A DNA stretch of 64,000 bases from Clostridium sporogenes (GTDB taxonomy: Bacteria; Bacillota; Clostridia; Clostridiales; Clostridiaceae). The notes under the pieces were generated by a model, which was not told where the DNA came from, ran no database searches, and was given only the letters and a program-made list of their open reading frames with translations. The stretch covers positions 2,480,001-2,544,000 of the forward strand of contig NZ_CP011663.1 in assembly GCF_001020205.1 (NCBI RefSeq). Direction: 5' to 3'. Below, piece after piece: positions 44,180-53,450 of the stretch (positions within the stretch are counted from its first letter, which is position 1; each line of letters starts with the position of its first letter). Both the position numbers and the translations under genes were made by a program.

Positions 44180-44352
44180 TCTTCATTTTCAACATTATCT
44201 GTCATAGCCATAAATCTTTCTCCTACCTGTATAAAATCACCACTTTTATAAATGATTTCTCTTACTAACTTTCCTTCAACATAAATTGGATTCTCTTTAC
44301 CTTTATGCTGTTCTAAAGATTTATTTTTTATAGCATTATCGGTTTTGATACC
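44149..44352 (-). pseudogene. Remnant open frame of an unidentified protein
   Basis: On the minus strand 67 codons are open between two stops, reading protein-like sequence such as NPIYVEGKLVREIIYKSGDF and IQVGERFMAMTD. There is no start codon with a ribosome site; a stop lies right before it. The last codons fall within the hairpin at 44145. I do not recognise the family. It may be the 3' end of a deleted gene. The rest of gap 44068-44574 shows nothing. Confidence 0.3.
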
Positions 44353-44574
44353 CTATTAAATATTTTTAGTAATTGAAATGTAAATTTTATATATGCTAAT
44401 AAATATTACTATTAGTTTAAATTATAAATAAACACGAATATACCTTCATTTCTATAGAAATCCATTTATCACCTGTATACAAATTTTTTAAATAACACAC
44501 TCTATATTTATATTAAGCAATTTTTGATTTAAAATTGAAATTGCCTAAATTTACTACAAAAGAGGTGATAAAAT

Positions 44575-47037
44575 TTGAAAAAACAAATTAAATTAAATAT
44601 AGTTATTTTTTCTATATTGATCTGTATATTTAGCTTTTTTTCTATAAAAAATAAGACTACTTTAGCTACAGATGATAATAATGATGTTCATCTTGTTTTA
44701 GACTCTACAAATAATGATGAAATTCCAAAAAAATTTCGTAAAACTTCTAATATATCTAATGTAGAAAAGGACAAAACTATAAACCTTAAAGGATTAGACT
44801 CTTTAAATATATCTGGAAGCAAACAGTTTTCAGAAGGCAATTTACCTCTTATAATAAAAGATATAAATACCCAATTGCCTATAACAGTTGTTGATTTAAG
44901 ACAGGAATCTCATGGATTTATTAATGGATTACCTGTTAGTTGGGCTAATAAAAAAAATGATGCTAATATAGGATTAACAAAAGCTGAAGTTTTGGAAGAT
45001 GAAAATAATAAATTAAAAAGTATTAAATTAAATTCTCCTATTAGTTTTTACAATGATCCTGATAAAACTATAATTCCAACAAAAGTTGAAAATGAAGAAC
45101 AGCTTGTTAAGCATAACTCATTATCATATGTTCGTATACCTGTTACTGATACAAAGTTACCTACAGATGATATGGTTGATTACTTTGTTGATGTGATTAA
45201 ATCTAATCCTAAAGACACATGGTACCATTTTCACTGTAAGCAAGGAATAGGAAGAACTACTACCTTTATGATTATGTACGATATGATGAAAAATGCAAAA
45301 GAAGTATCTGCTGATGATATTATAAAAAGACAACTCTTATTAGCAGATTTTGATGAAAAGCAAATGAAATCTTTCTACAATGATAAAAGGTCTACTTTTT
45401 TACAAAGTTTCTATAAATACTGCAAAGAAAATGGTAAGGATTTTAAAATCAAGTGGAGTGATTGGAAAAAAAGTCTTAATACTAGAAGCAATAGTTTCTT
45501 TTCTATTGCTTCTTCAAATAAAGACTCCTCTAGCTATATAAAAAACCCTAAAGCTCCAACTCACTTATATGTTATCTCTCAAAATATACTGACTCCTAGT
45601 GAAAGAACAATGATAGCTACTCTTCAAGGAATAGTTAACAATCATTGCTCTCATCAAATATATACCCTTAATTCTTCACAACCAGATTATCAAATATGGC
45701 TAGATGATTTAAAAAATAATTATGGTGTATCCTACAAAAATATTTCAAATCCATGGGAATTATTAGATATATATAAAAGCTATGTTAAGGGATATGTGCT
45801 TTATAGCAATAAATCATCAAAAGATCCTTCTATAAATAATGCTTGTTCTCTTGCTTCATTAAATAATTCCATTGCAGTTGATGAAAGCATTGAAAATAAA
45901 GTACGAGCCCATAGTATAACAAATATTAGTGGAGATTGTAGAAATACGGACAAAAATTGGGCTTACAATAAGCTATGGAATTCTGGATTAAATCATTCAA
46001 TAGTGATTCAATTATCTCCTGAAAAGGAAACATCTTTAAGAGACTATGCTATAATGACTAAATCTCTAATATTTTATGAAGATAGCATAAATGATACATC
46101 TCTCAGAGATAAAGTATTTTCCTCTATGAATGCCAATTCTATTTGTTTAGGATGGGGACCAGATGAATTTATAAATGTAAGCACTTCATCAAAACATGGT
46201 GTAAGTATAATAGCTGCAGATTGGTCTTATAATTTAACTGTGTTGAGTGCCTTTCCTTCATGCCCTATAACCCAAAAATCCTCATCAAATATAACTAATA
46301 AAAAAAATGCTCATTATGTAACATTTATTATGTCAGATGGAGATAATCAACAATGGAATCTTGGAACTAATTATGGGTCTCCTAAGTGGTATGGTTCTCC
46401 TTATAGAGGTAACTTTAATCTTGGTTGGTCTTTAAGTCCATCTTTGTATTATTTAGCTCCTACTGTTTTTAACTTATATTATAAAAATGCCTCTCATGGA
46501 TCTACTAATGATTATTTTATAGTATCACCTTCAGGCAATGGATATATTTATCCTAGCAAATATGATAAGAATGCTCTAGGTACATATATTAATACACTAG
46601 ATGAGTATATGAAAAAAGTAGATGAAAAATATGTAGCAATTATAGATGACTCTTCTTTTTATAATAATAAGCTTTGGGATAAGTTTACTGTTAAGCCTAA
46701 CATACAGGGATTGTTTTATCTTGATTACCATAAACACGACAACTATCATGGAAAAATTATTTGGTCTAATAATAAGCCTATAGTATCTTGTAGAGATCTG
46801 CTTTGGAGTAACCTAGAAAGCGAAGATGAATTGGTTAAAAATATTAATGAAAGAGTTAGTTCTGGTGAGGTAGATATTCATGATCCTAATAGCTACACCT
46901 TTGTATATGTTCATGCTTGGAGCAAAAGCTTAAATAATATTGAAAATGCTGTTAATAATCTAAGAAAAAATCCTAAAGTAGAAATAGTAACCCCCGAAAC
47001 ATTTATGGAATTGATAAACAAAAATGTAAATCATTAA
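44575..47037 (+). CDS. Secreted fusion of a CX5R phosphatase (phytase-like) and a GxGYxYP domain
   Basis: An 820-residue protein starting at TTG 5 nt after AGAGGTGAT, with a signal peptide (residues 1-30, VIFSILICIFSFFSI). Residues 60-300 form a cysteine phosphatase of the PTP/phytase-like group: VVDLRQESHGFINGLPV near 105 and the active site HCKQGIGRTT with Cys221 and Arg227. Residues 325-815 match GxGYxYP-type proteins: THLYVISQNILTPSERTM, MSDGDNQQW, and SPSGNGYIYP at about 652-660. The latter are thought to be glycoside-hydrolase-like. This combination in one chain is unusual. The substrate could be a phosphorylated sugar or inositol phosphate outside the cell. Gene alone, ending in a hairpin shared with the adhesin gene. 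Confidence 0.78.
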   Translation: MKKQIKLNIVIFSILICIFSFFSIKNKTTLATDDNNDVHLVLDSTNNDEIPKKFRKTSNISNVEKDKTINLKGLDSLNISGSKQFSEGNLPLIIKDINTQLPITVVDLRQESHGFINGLPVSWANKKNDANIGLTKAEVLEDENNKLKSIKLNSPISFYNDPDKTIIPTKVENEEQLVKHNSLSYVRIPVTDTKLPTDDMVDYFVDVIKSNPKDTWYHFHCKQGIGRTTTFMIMYDMMKNAKEVSADDIIKRQLLLADFDEKQMKSFYNDKRSTFLQSFYKYCKENGKDFKIKWSDWKKSLNTRSNSFFSIASSNKDSSSYIKNPKAPTHLYVISQNILTPSERTMIATLQGIVNNHCSHQIYTLNSSQPDYQIWLDDLKNNYGVSYKNISNPWELLDIYKSYVKGYVLYSNKSSKDPSINNACSLASLNNSIAVDESIENKVRAHSITNISGDCRNTDKNWAYNKLWNSGLNHSIVIQLSPEKETSLRDYAIMTKSLIFYEDSINDTSLRDKVFSSMNANSICLGWGPDEFINVSTSSKHGVSIIAADWSYNLTVLSAFPSCPITQKSSSNITNKKNAHYVTFIMSDGDNQQWNLGTNYGSPKWYGSPYRGNFNLGWSLSPSLYYLAPTVFNLYYKNASHGSTNDYFIVSPSGNGYIYPSKYDKNALGTYINTLDEYMKKVDEKYVAIIDDSSFYNNKLWDKFTVKPNIQGLFYLDYHKHDNYHGKIIWSNNKPIVSCRDLLWSNLESEDELVKNINERVSSGEVDIHDPNSYTFVYVHAWSKSLNNIENAVNNLRKNPKVEIVTPETFMELINKNVNH

Positions 47038-47069
47038 TTAAAAATTTTCATATTTTATATATACTCAAA

Positions 47070-47104
47070 TAACCCACTAAATATATTTATAATCTAGTGG
47101 GTTA
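47070..47104. terminator. Bidirectional terminator
   Basis: AACCCACTA pairs with TAGTGGGTT around a 15-nt loop. It lies between the converging fusion gene and adhesin gene. Confidence 0.75.
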
Positions 47105-47157
47105 ACTATAGAAATATTTATGTTAAATTAATCAAATATTTTAGCAGTTTAATCTCA

Positions 47158-48888
47158 TTATTTACTTCTTAATTGCTTTTGTCTTCTTATTAAAAATATT
47201 GATGCTATACTTATTAATATAAAACCTATTCCTAGCATAATAAAGTTAAAGCTATATCCAGTACGTGGTAATTTATTATTTAATTGCATTATTTTACTCT
47301 TTTCTTGGATTAACTTATTGTTTGGTTGCATTGGTTTATTATCGCCAGAATCTAATAGTTTTTTTTGTATTTTCCCTAAAGCTTCATTGTATTTTATTAG
47401 ATTTAAAGTATTAGTTTGTCCAACTTTTACAGTGAATTTTACAGGATTCTTATCTAATTTATATCCATTAGGGGCTTTTGTTTCCACAAACTGATATTCC
47501 CCTGGCACTAAATCTTTTACATAAATTTGTCCATTCTCATCTGTCTTCAATCCTATTTTTATATCTTTTCCGCTCTTGCTTTGAAGACTAAATTCTGCCC
47601 CTTCTAATACCTTTTTACCACTACTATCTATTTTGGTTAATATTACATTTCCGGGTATTGCTGTATTCTCCTTATTTACTCTAATATCTCCAATTTGTCC
47701 ATCTTTTATAGTAAATTTTATTGGTGTTTTATCTAATTTATATCCATTAGGAGCTTTTGTTTCCACAAACTGGTACTCCCCTGACACTAACCCTTTTACA
47801 TGAATTTGTCCATTCTCATCTGTCTTTAGACCTATTTTTATGTCTATACCCATTTTATTTTGAAGGCTAAATTCCGCATCTTTTAATACTTCTTTAGTAT
47901 CACTATCTACTTTAGTTAATATTACAGAAGGATCATTAATCCCTGCAGCTTTTCCTCCACCTTCTGATGATTTTGCCTCCACTTTTGTAAACTTCTCTTC
48001 AATATTATCTCCATATAATCTTACAGTATTAGGAAATATTATTTGATTAGAATTTGTTATTTTTGAATTAAATTTAATAATATATCCTTTATTTATATTA
48101 CCTAAATCTATATTAAATCCTGTATTATTTTCATTCATATTAAATTTATCTGTAACATCTATACATTCATCATAATTACCTGTATTGTGATTAAATGTAA
48201 CTTGTGAAATCTTCACACTGCCTTTTATATAATTTTGTCCTTCACCTAATTCTTCCTTTATAATAGCATTATTTATTTTAGCTTGAGCATAATTTACTCT
48301 TATAATCCATTTTATAATACCATCATCTTTATTAACAGTTCCCCATTTATAAATTTTTTCATCTTTATTTGGTAAATACTCTGGAATAATTTCTATTGGT
48401 TCAGTACTTATATTATTGTCTAAACTAATTGGATACTTTCCTGGTTCATTTATTATGTCTTTGTTAAATTTAGTAGTAAAATACATATTACCATGAATAT
48501 TTTCATGGGTTTCTATGTAATTTGTAGGATCCACAAGTTCAACCTTAACATGACCATTTTTATCTGCATGAACTTTTTGGATTAATACACCTTCATTTGT
48601 CTTAATATTGAAATCCAAACCATTTTCTAATTGAAATTCCTTAGGTAAATCGAATTCTTCTACGTCTCCTTTTTTATGATCTTTAAGTGACCATTCATAA
48701 TTTAAATTTACTCTTTCCCATGTATACCACTGGTTCTTATCACTGCCATCCTCGTGCGTAATGTTTAAATTATCTAATATGCTTGAATTCTTTTGGCCTT
48801 CTGGTGTCTCTGCATTAACTGAATAAGAATTAAAAAAAATATTAGTGATCATAAAAATTACTACAAAAAATTTCATTAGTTTGTTCAT
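47158..48888 (-). CDS. LPXTG-type cell-wall adhesin with two CnaB/SpaA-like repeats
   Basis: A 576-residue surface protein. A signal peptide ends near SVNAETPEG. Residues 30-320 resemble a bacterial adhesion/collagen-binding-like domain (WYTWERVNLNYEWSL). Two near-identical prealbumin-like repeats follow: each begins VILTK[VI]D and contains AEFSLQ, IKIGLKTDENGQI and FVETKAPNGYKL; the Lys and Glu are those that form internal isopeptide bonds. The C-terminus has LPRTG near 540, a hydrophobic helix and a basic tail, so it should be linked to peptidoglycan by a sortase. A class D sortase is encoded 1.1 kb upstream on the same strand. A decayed IS copy is inserted between them. Confidence 0.9.
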   Translation of the reverse strand: MNKLMKFFVVIFMITNIFFNSYSVNAETPEGQKNSSILDNLNITHEDGSDKNQWYTWERVNLNYEWSLKDHKKGDVEEFDLPKEFQLENGLDFNIKTNEGVLIQKVHADKNGHVKVELVDPTNYIETHENIHGNMYFTTKFNKDIINEPGKYPISLDNNISTEPIEIIPEYLPNKDEKIYKWGTVNKDDGIIKWIIRVNYAQAKINNAIIKEELGEGQNYIKGSVKISQVTFNHNTGNYDECIDVTDKFNMNENNTGFNIDLGNINKGYIIKFNSKITNSNQIIFPNTVRLYGDNIEEKFTKVEAKSSEGGGKAAGINDPSVILTKVDSDTKEVLKDAEFSLQNKMGIDIKIGLKTDENGQIHVKGLVSGEYQFVETKAPNGYKLDKTPIKFTIKDGQIGDIRVNKENTAIPGNVILTKIDSSGKKVLEGAEFSLQSKSGKDIKIGLKTDENGQIYVKDLVPGEYQFVETKAPNGYKLDKNPVKFTVKVGQTNTLNLIKYNEALGKIQKKLLDSGDNKPMQPNNKLIQEKSKIMQLNNKLPRTGYSFNFIMLGIGFILISIASIFLIRRQKQLRSK

Positions 48889-48913
48889 GTTGTCATCTCC
48901 TTACAATTATAAT

Positions 48914-49101
48914 AGTTCTGTTAAGCTATATAAACATTGATTTCTGGCATCTTATTCATCAGTATAACGTTTTCATTTCTAAATGTTATCTATGCAATAA
49001 AATATAGAATCAATGTGTAAAACTACTAAAACTTCTTGTCTAGATGTCGCAGTAATACTTTTTATAAGTTGAGCAAGAATACAAACAGTAATAACAAATA
49101 T
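48914..49101 (+). mobile_element. Decayed left end of the IS6-like element
   Basis: AGTTCTGTTAAGCTATAT, then AACATTGATTTCT, matches the left end of the intact IS (40987 onward). Further on, CTTCTTGTCTAGATGTCGCAGT matches TTACATGTCCTAGATGTCACAG of the transposase start region, and TTTTATAAGTTGAGCAAGAA matches the next codons, with many substitutions and deletions. No right end is found. It lies directly upstream of the adhesin gene's ribosome site. The gap 48889-49961 is otherwise AT-rich and non-coding apart from the hairpin at 49496. Confidence 0.75.
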
Positions 49102-49495
49102 CTATATAAAAGTTGATATTTAAAATAATGTTATTGCTCTTCTTAATTAAAACCATATTTATATATCTATATCCAATTTTTCGATTTTATTGATTTCATA
49201 ATAAAATTTATATTTTTTTGAAGGATTACCCATAAAAAACTTTTTTTATTATAATACCTTAAAAGTGTCTACTTTGTCAATTGTAATTTACAAAATTTTA
49301 TGTACTTTTGTAATTATTTAGATTTTTCAGACTTTTTGTGCCAAAACAAAGCATATATTTCATATATTCATTTATATTTTTTTAATGATATAGATATAAA
49401 AATTAGAATTTAACTTTTTTAGTCATATTAAAAACTAAAAAAACTTTACTTTAAAATATATACTACTAAAATTTTAATATTAATTTTATGAACAT

Positions 49496-49528
49496 AAAAA
49501 AACTACACCTTTTTAAGTGTAGTTTTTA
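49496..49528. terminator. Hairpin terminator
   Basis: AAAAACTACAC pairs with GTGTAGTTTTT around CTTTTTAA. It lies in the long gap downstream of the sortase gene (minus), and may end transcripts from either side. Confidence 0.7.
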
Positions 49529-49961
49529 TATGAAAATTCAATCAAATGTAGTTAGTACAATGGCTGTATTTATTTAGTATGAAGAATTTCCTCTTATTTT
49601 CAGCTCTATATATTCATTAAATTTAATAAAATCTATAGCTAAAAACTTCTAAAAGACATCTAAAACTTTTGTTTCTTTTTACATATACTTTAATTTTATC
49701 ACTATCATTTTAGAACAAGTTTTTTCTTTTACTTCTTAATTTATTATAAAAATTTTTAAGCCTTTAATAATTAATTTTTTATACTTTTTACAATTTTTTT
49801 GTTGTTTTTTATTTTAAGATAATCTTTTTTTTAATATATGCTATTCTAAAAGCACCATTTTTTTCACTATTTTAACATCTTTAAATCTTATATAGTATAT
49901 ACAATTTATTTTTAATTACCAACTTATTTTTATTTTCTTCCTATAAAATTCAGTTATTATT

Positions 49962-50639
49962 TTATGAAATTAAATCAAGTTTTACTATAAATCTTTCAGG
50001 TGCAGATCCTATATATCTAAATGGATAACATGTAACTAATGTAATGCTTGATTTATTTTCTTGTTCTAGTATTGACTTATCCTCTGGATTTGTAATATAT
50101 ATTTTTTTTACTTTAAATTCATAAATTTCATTTAAACTTTCTATGTTAACTTTATCTCCAATATGTATATTTTCTAAAAAACCAAAAGTTGTTTCTCTAT
50201 GTCCTAAAATTACTGAAGTCCCATAATCCCCAGGATATATTCCATTATCATATAGGGTAGCTCCACCCTTTAAATTTTCTTCTGTAGCCCCCTTTAATAT
50301 AGGAATCTCATCACCAGTTTTAGGAAAAATAATCTTTCCGATTATACTTTTATCCTTAATCTTAATTTCAGGAAATTTTTTTTGATTATCTTTAATATTT
50401 TCTGATTTATTATCTTTTAATTTATTATTTGGTGATTTATTACTTTTATTATTTTCTAATTTATCATTATAAACTATGACTCTTTCTTTATCCCACTTAT
50501 TTAAATTTTCAGATATTGTTCTTTTATCCAAATATATTTGGATAAAAGGATAACTAATAAATAATAAACCAACTATTATTATTATTATAATGACTAAAAA
50601 AGTAATAATCCTATGCCTTTTCTTATTCTCTAAATTCAT
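49962..50639 (-). CDS. Class D sortase
   Basis: A 225-residue transpeptidase. One membrane segment (residues 9-31) anchors it, followed by a lysine/asparagine-rich linker of about 50 residues and the catalytic beta-barrel. The catalytic His is in ILGHRETTFGFL, the Cys in TLVTCYPFRYIGSAPERF, which also supplies the Arg. Length and motif order fit class D. Its most obvious substrate is the LPRTG protein encoded downstream on the same strand. It starts at ATG after AGGAAGGTGC. Confidence 0.9.
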   Translation of the reverse strand: MNLENKKRHRIITFLVIIIIIIVGLLFISYPFIQIYLDKRTISENLNKWDKERVIVYNDKLENNKSNKSPNNKLKDNKSENIKDNQKKFPEIKIKDKSIIGKIIFPKTGDEIPILKGATEENLKGGATLYDNGIYPGDYGTSVILGHRETTFGFLENIHIGDKVNIESLNEIYEFKVKKIYITNPEDKSILEQENKSSITLVTCYPFRYIGSAPERFIVKLDLIS

Positions 50640-50854
50640 TTAAAGCACCTTCCTATAATTTAATTATTATAAACTAAATAATTTATTTTCCTTACACTTT
50701 TGTTAATACTCAAAACTGCTGAATTGCAGTATCAACAATGCTATAGCTTTTACCTTTATCATTAATTTTTTTAATACAAGGTTTATAATATCAAAAAACA
50801 AAGATAAATAAAATATATATTTTATTTATAATTTACATTAGTTTATACACTGAA

Positions 50855-51157
50855 ATGCCACTAAGCCTTAGAGAATATTCTTATTCTTGTAAGCTTGAAG
50901 AAAAAAGGATTAGTCTTAAGATTTTGTCTAGAATTCTTAAGCAAATAGATATCCCCAAAACTTCTGAGATATTTAAGATAACTCAAAAAAGTATAAGATA
51001 TTCTGATAGTCTTGCTTCTATATTCTATAAAGAAGTTAATAATACACCAATTTTAAGGGATATAAAACTTCCAAGATATGTTCCAGAAATGAAACCATAT
51101 GAACTTAATATTTCTGTTTATGATGAGTTTCTTAAAGGTGGTGTAAAAAGTGAATAA
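50855..51157 (+). pseudogene. Fragment of a possible transposase C-terminus
   Basis: A 100-residue frame without a convincing ribosome site; the frame is open further upstream. It contains LEEKRISLKILSRILKQIDI, KITQKSIRYSDSLASIFYKEV and SVYDEFLKGG. The sequence looks like a C-terminal piece of an IS21/Mu-type transposase, but I am not sure. Because it is short and lacks a start it is probably a remnant of a mobile element, consistent with other IS debris nearby. Confidence 0.35.
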
Positions 51158-51233
51158 CCAGGATTATCCACTACACCCACCTATTGATTTTTCCATGGCC
51201 TAGTCATACAATGAAGGATTCAACTATGAAATG

Positions 51234-51929
51234 TTAATTAGAGTCTATTTTATATCCTACTCCCCAAACTGTTTTAATATATCTTGGATTTTTAAAATTA
51301 TCATTTAATTTAATCCTTAAATTTTTGATATGAGTCATTATTGTAGAATCACATTCATAAAATTCCTCATTCCAAATGTTTTCATATATATTTCTACTAC
51401 TAAAAACTTTTCCTCTGTTTTGAACTAATAATTTTAATATTTCAAACTCTTTTACTGTTAAATGAACTTCTTGATCATTTATGTACACTTGATGGCTCAA
51501 AAGGTCTATTTTTAAATCTTCTATTACTATCTCATCTTTATTTATATCATTTGACTTAACTTTAAGGTATCTTCTCAATTGTGCTTTAATCCTAACCATA
51601 AGTTCCAATGGGTTAAATGGCTTGCCTATGTAATCATCAGCACCATTTAATATACCAGATATTTTATCATTATCTTCTCTTTTAGCGGATAACATTATTA
51701 TAGGTGTATCTTTATAGTTCCTAATGCTCCTACATACGCTTATTCCATCTATATCTGGAAGCATTATGTCTAATATTACAAGCTTAATATCTTCTTCCTT
51801 TAATATTTTTAATGCACTTACCCCATCCTCTGCTAAAAAGATGCCATATCCTTCATTTCTTAAATATATTTCTATTAAATCTCTAATTTCTTTCTCATCA
51901 TCTACCACTAATATATTTATTTTATTCAT
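51234..51929 (-). CDS. OmpR-family response regulator (VanR-like)
   Basis: A 231-residue regulator with receiver domain (VVDDEKE, phospho-acceptor Asp54 in VILDIMLP, Lys in IGKPFNPLE) and winged-helix domain (LTVKEFEILKLL, IMTHIKNLRIKL, VWGVGYKI). It follows its kinase gene in the transcriptional order kinase-after-regulator: regulator first (51929), kinase downstream is not the case here, since the kinase lies upstream at 52021-53376 on the same strand, so kinase is transcribed first. Position next to sortase and a surface hydrolase suggests cell-envelope control. Confidence 0.93.
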   Translation of the reverse strand: MNKINILVVDDEKEIRDLIEIYLRNEGYGIFLAEDGVSALKILKEEDIKLVILDIMLPDIDGISVCRSIRNYKDTPIIMLSAKREDNDKISGILNGADDYIGKPFNPLELMVRIKAQLRRYLKVKSNDINKDEIVIEDLKIDLLSHQVYINDQEVHLTVKEFEILKLLVQNRGKVFSSRNIYENIWNEEFYECDSTIMTHIKNLRIKLNDNFKNPRYIKTVWGVGYKIDSN

Positions 51930-52020
51930 ATCTTCTCCTTATAGATTAAATTAGCCCTTTGCAATTAAGATTCTTATAAACATTATGCAAGAGCCAAATT
52001 GATTAAAAGACATAGTTATA

Positions 52021-53376
52021 TCATAGAATTAATTTAAAACAAATTTTTTTCCCATTATACTCTGCAAGAATTTTTCCATTGTGCAGCTCAACTATGTTTT
52101 TAGCAATTGCTAATCCAAGCCCTGTACCACCTTTTATCGAGTTTCTTGCTTTATCTCCTCTGTAAAATTTATTAAATATATTATTTATTTCTGCTTTATT
52201 AAAATCATCACATTCATTAGTGATACAAATTATAATATTTTCCTCTTCAGTTAGGCTCACTTGAATTTCACTACCGATATTACAATATCTTATTGAATTA
52301 ATTAATAAGTTTTCTATAACTCTAAGCATTTTATCTGGATCTATATTAATGTTTATGTCTTTATTTGGAAGTAACAGTTTTATTTCTAAGTTTTTTTCAC
52401 TGCATAATGGAACAACTCCTGTAACAACTTGTCTTATAAATTCATTTAGAGATATGTTTACTTTATTTAATTCTGGTTCACAATTACTAAGTTTATTATA
52501 TTCAAAAAAATCATTAATCAATTTATCTAAGCTAGTTGATTTTAAATCTATTATGTTTATATATTTTCTTATGTTATCATTATAATTATATTCATTTTTT
52601 AATAAATTTACATATCCTATTATTGACGTTAAGGGAGTTCTTAAATCATGAGATATATTCATTATAAACAAATCTTTATCTCTTTCTATTTCCTTCTCTT
52701 TTTTCTTATACTCATATAATTTTTGAGACATATCATTTATACTTTTTCCTATCTCTGAAATTTCATCTTTACCCATAATTTTAACCCTATATTTTAAGTT
52801 ACCTTTAGCAATTTCTTTTAGACCTAAACACAATTTTTTTATATAATCAAGTTCCTTATTAGTTAATATAAAAAATAACATCATAAATATAATTATAGGA
52901 ACAATTAATACAAGTATAGAATGACCTTCTGATTTAAGTAAAGTTCCACTAAATAATATATATCTATTATTATCAAGTTTATCAATAACATTATATTTAA
53001 TTGCATACTCTGTAGTATCGATGTTATTATTGGTATTTGTTATTGAATCCAAGTCAAAGTTTTTTTCCATAGAATTTTTATTTTTTATTAGAACTTCTCC
53101 ATTTTTACTTAAAATAAAGATATCAGCATATCTTACATTTTCATTTATAATAGAGTATATTTCAGTATCATTTTTAGCATTTGCAATTTTTTTCTGTATG
53201 GCTTTACATTGTTTAGCAAAACTAGCAGTTTGTACATAATAATCACTACTATTTGTCCCAAGCAATTCATCAACAAGAAATCCTGAAGGTATTGAAATGA
53301 TTAAACTTACTAAAAACATCATTATTAATTTAAACCTTAGTCCTTTTGTATTAATTAAAACCAATTTTATATCCAC
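52021..53376 (-). CDS. Sensor histidine kinase (VanS-like)
   Basis: A 451-residue membrane kinase. A first membrane helix is at about 14-33, a second at about 152-170, with an external sensor between. HAMP follows, then HisKA with His243 in ISHDLRTPLTS and the ATPase domain with NSIRYCNIGSE and GGTGLGLAIAKN. The given start GTG overlaps GGGGAG; a TTG ten nt further in may be the real start. It is upstream of, and co-directional with, the response regulator. The signal is unknown. Confidence 0.9.
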   Translation of the reverse strand: MDIKLVLINTKGLRFKLIMMFLVSLIISIPSGFLVDELLGTNSSDYYVQTASFAKQCKAIQKKIANAKNDTEIYSIINENVRYADIFILSKNGEVLIKNKNSMEKNFDLDSITNTNNNIDTTEYAIKYNVIDKLDNNRYILFSGTLLKSEGHSILVLIVPIIIFMMLFFILTNKELDYIKKLCLGLKEIAKGNLKYRVKIMGKDEISEIGKSINDMSQKLYEYKKKEKEIERDKDLFIMNISHDLRTPLTSIIGYVNLLKNEYNYNDNIRKYINIIDLKSTSLDKLINDFFEYNKLSNCEPELNKVNISLNEFIRQVVTGVVPLCSEKNLEIKLLLPNKDININIDPDKMLRVIENLLINSIRYCNIGSEIQVSLTEEENIIICITNECDDFNKAEINNIFNKFYRGDKARNSIKGGTGLGLAIAKNIVELHNGKILAEYNGKKICFKLIL

Positions 53377-53450
53377 TCCCCAAACGTCTCAGTATACTTC
53401 ATATTTTTTAAGATACAATTTAATTTTGATGAAAATTACTATTAAGAAAT

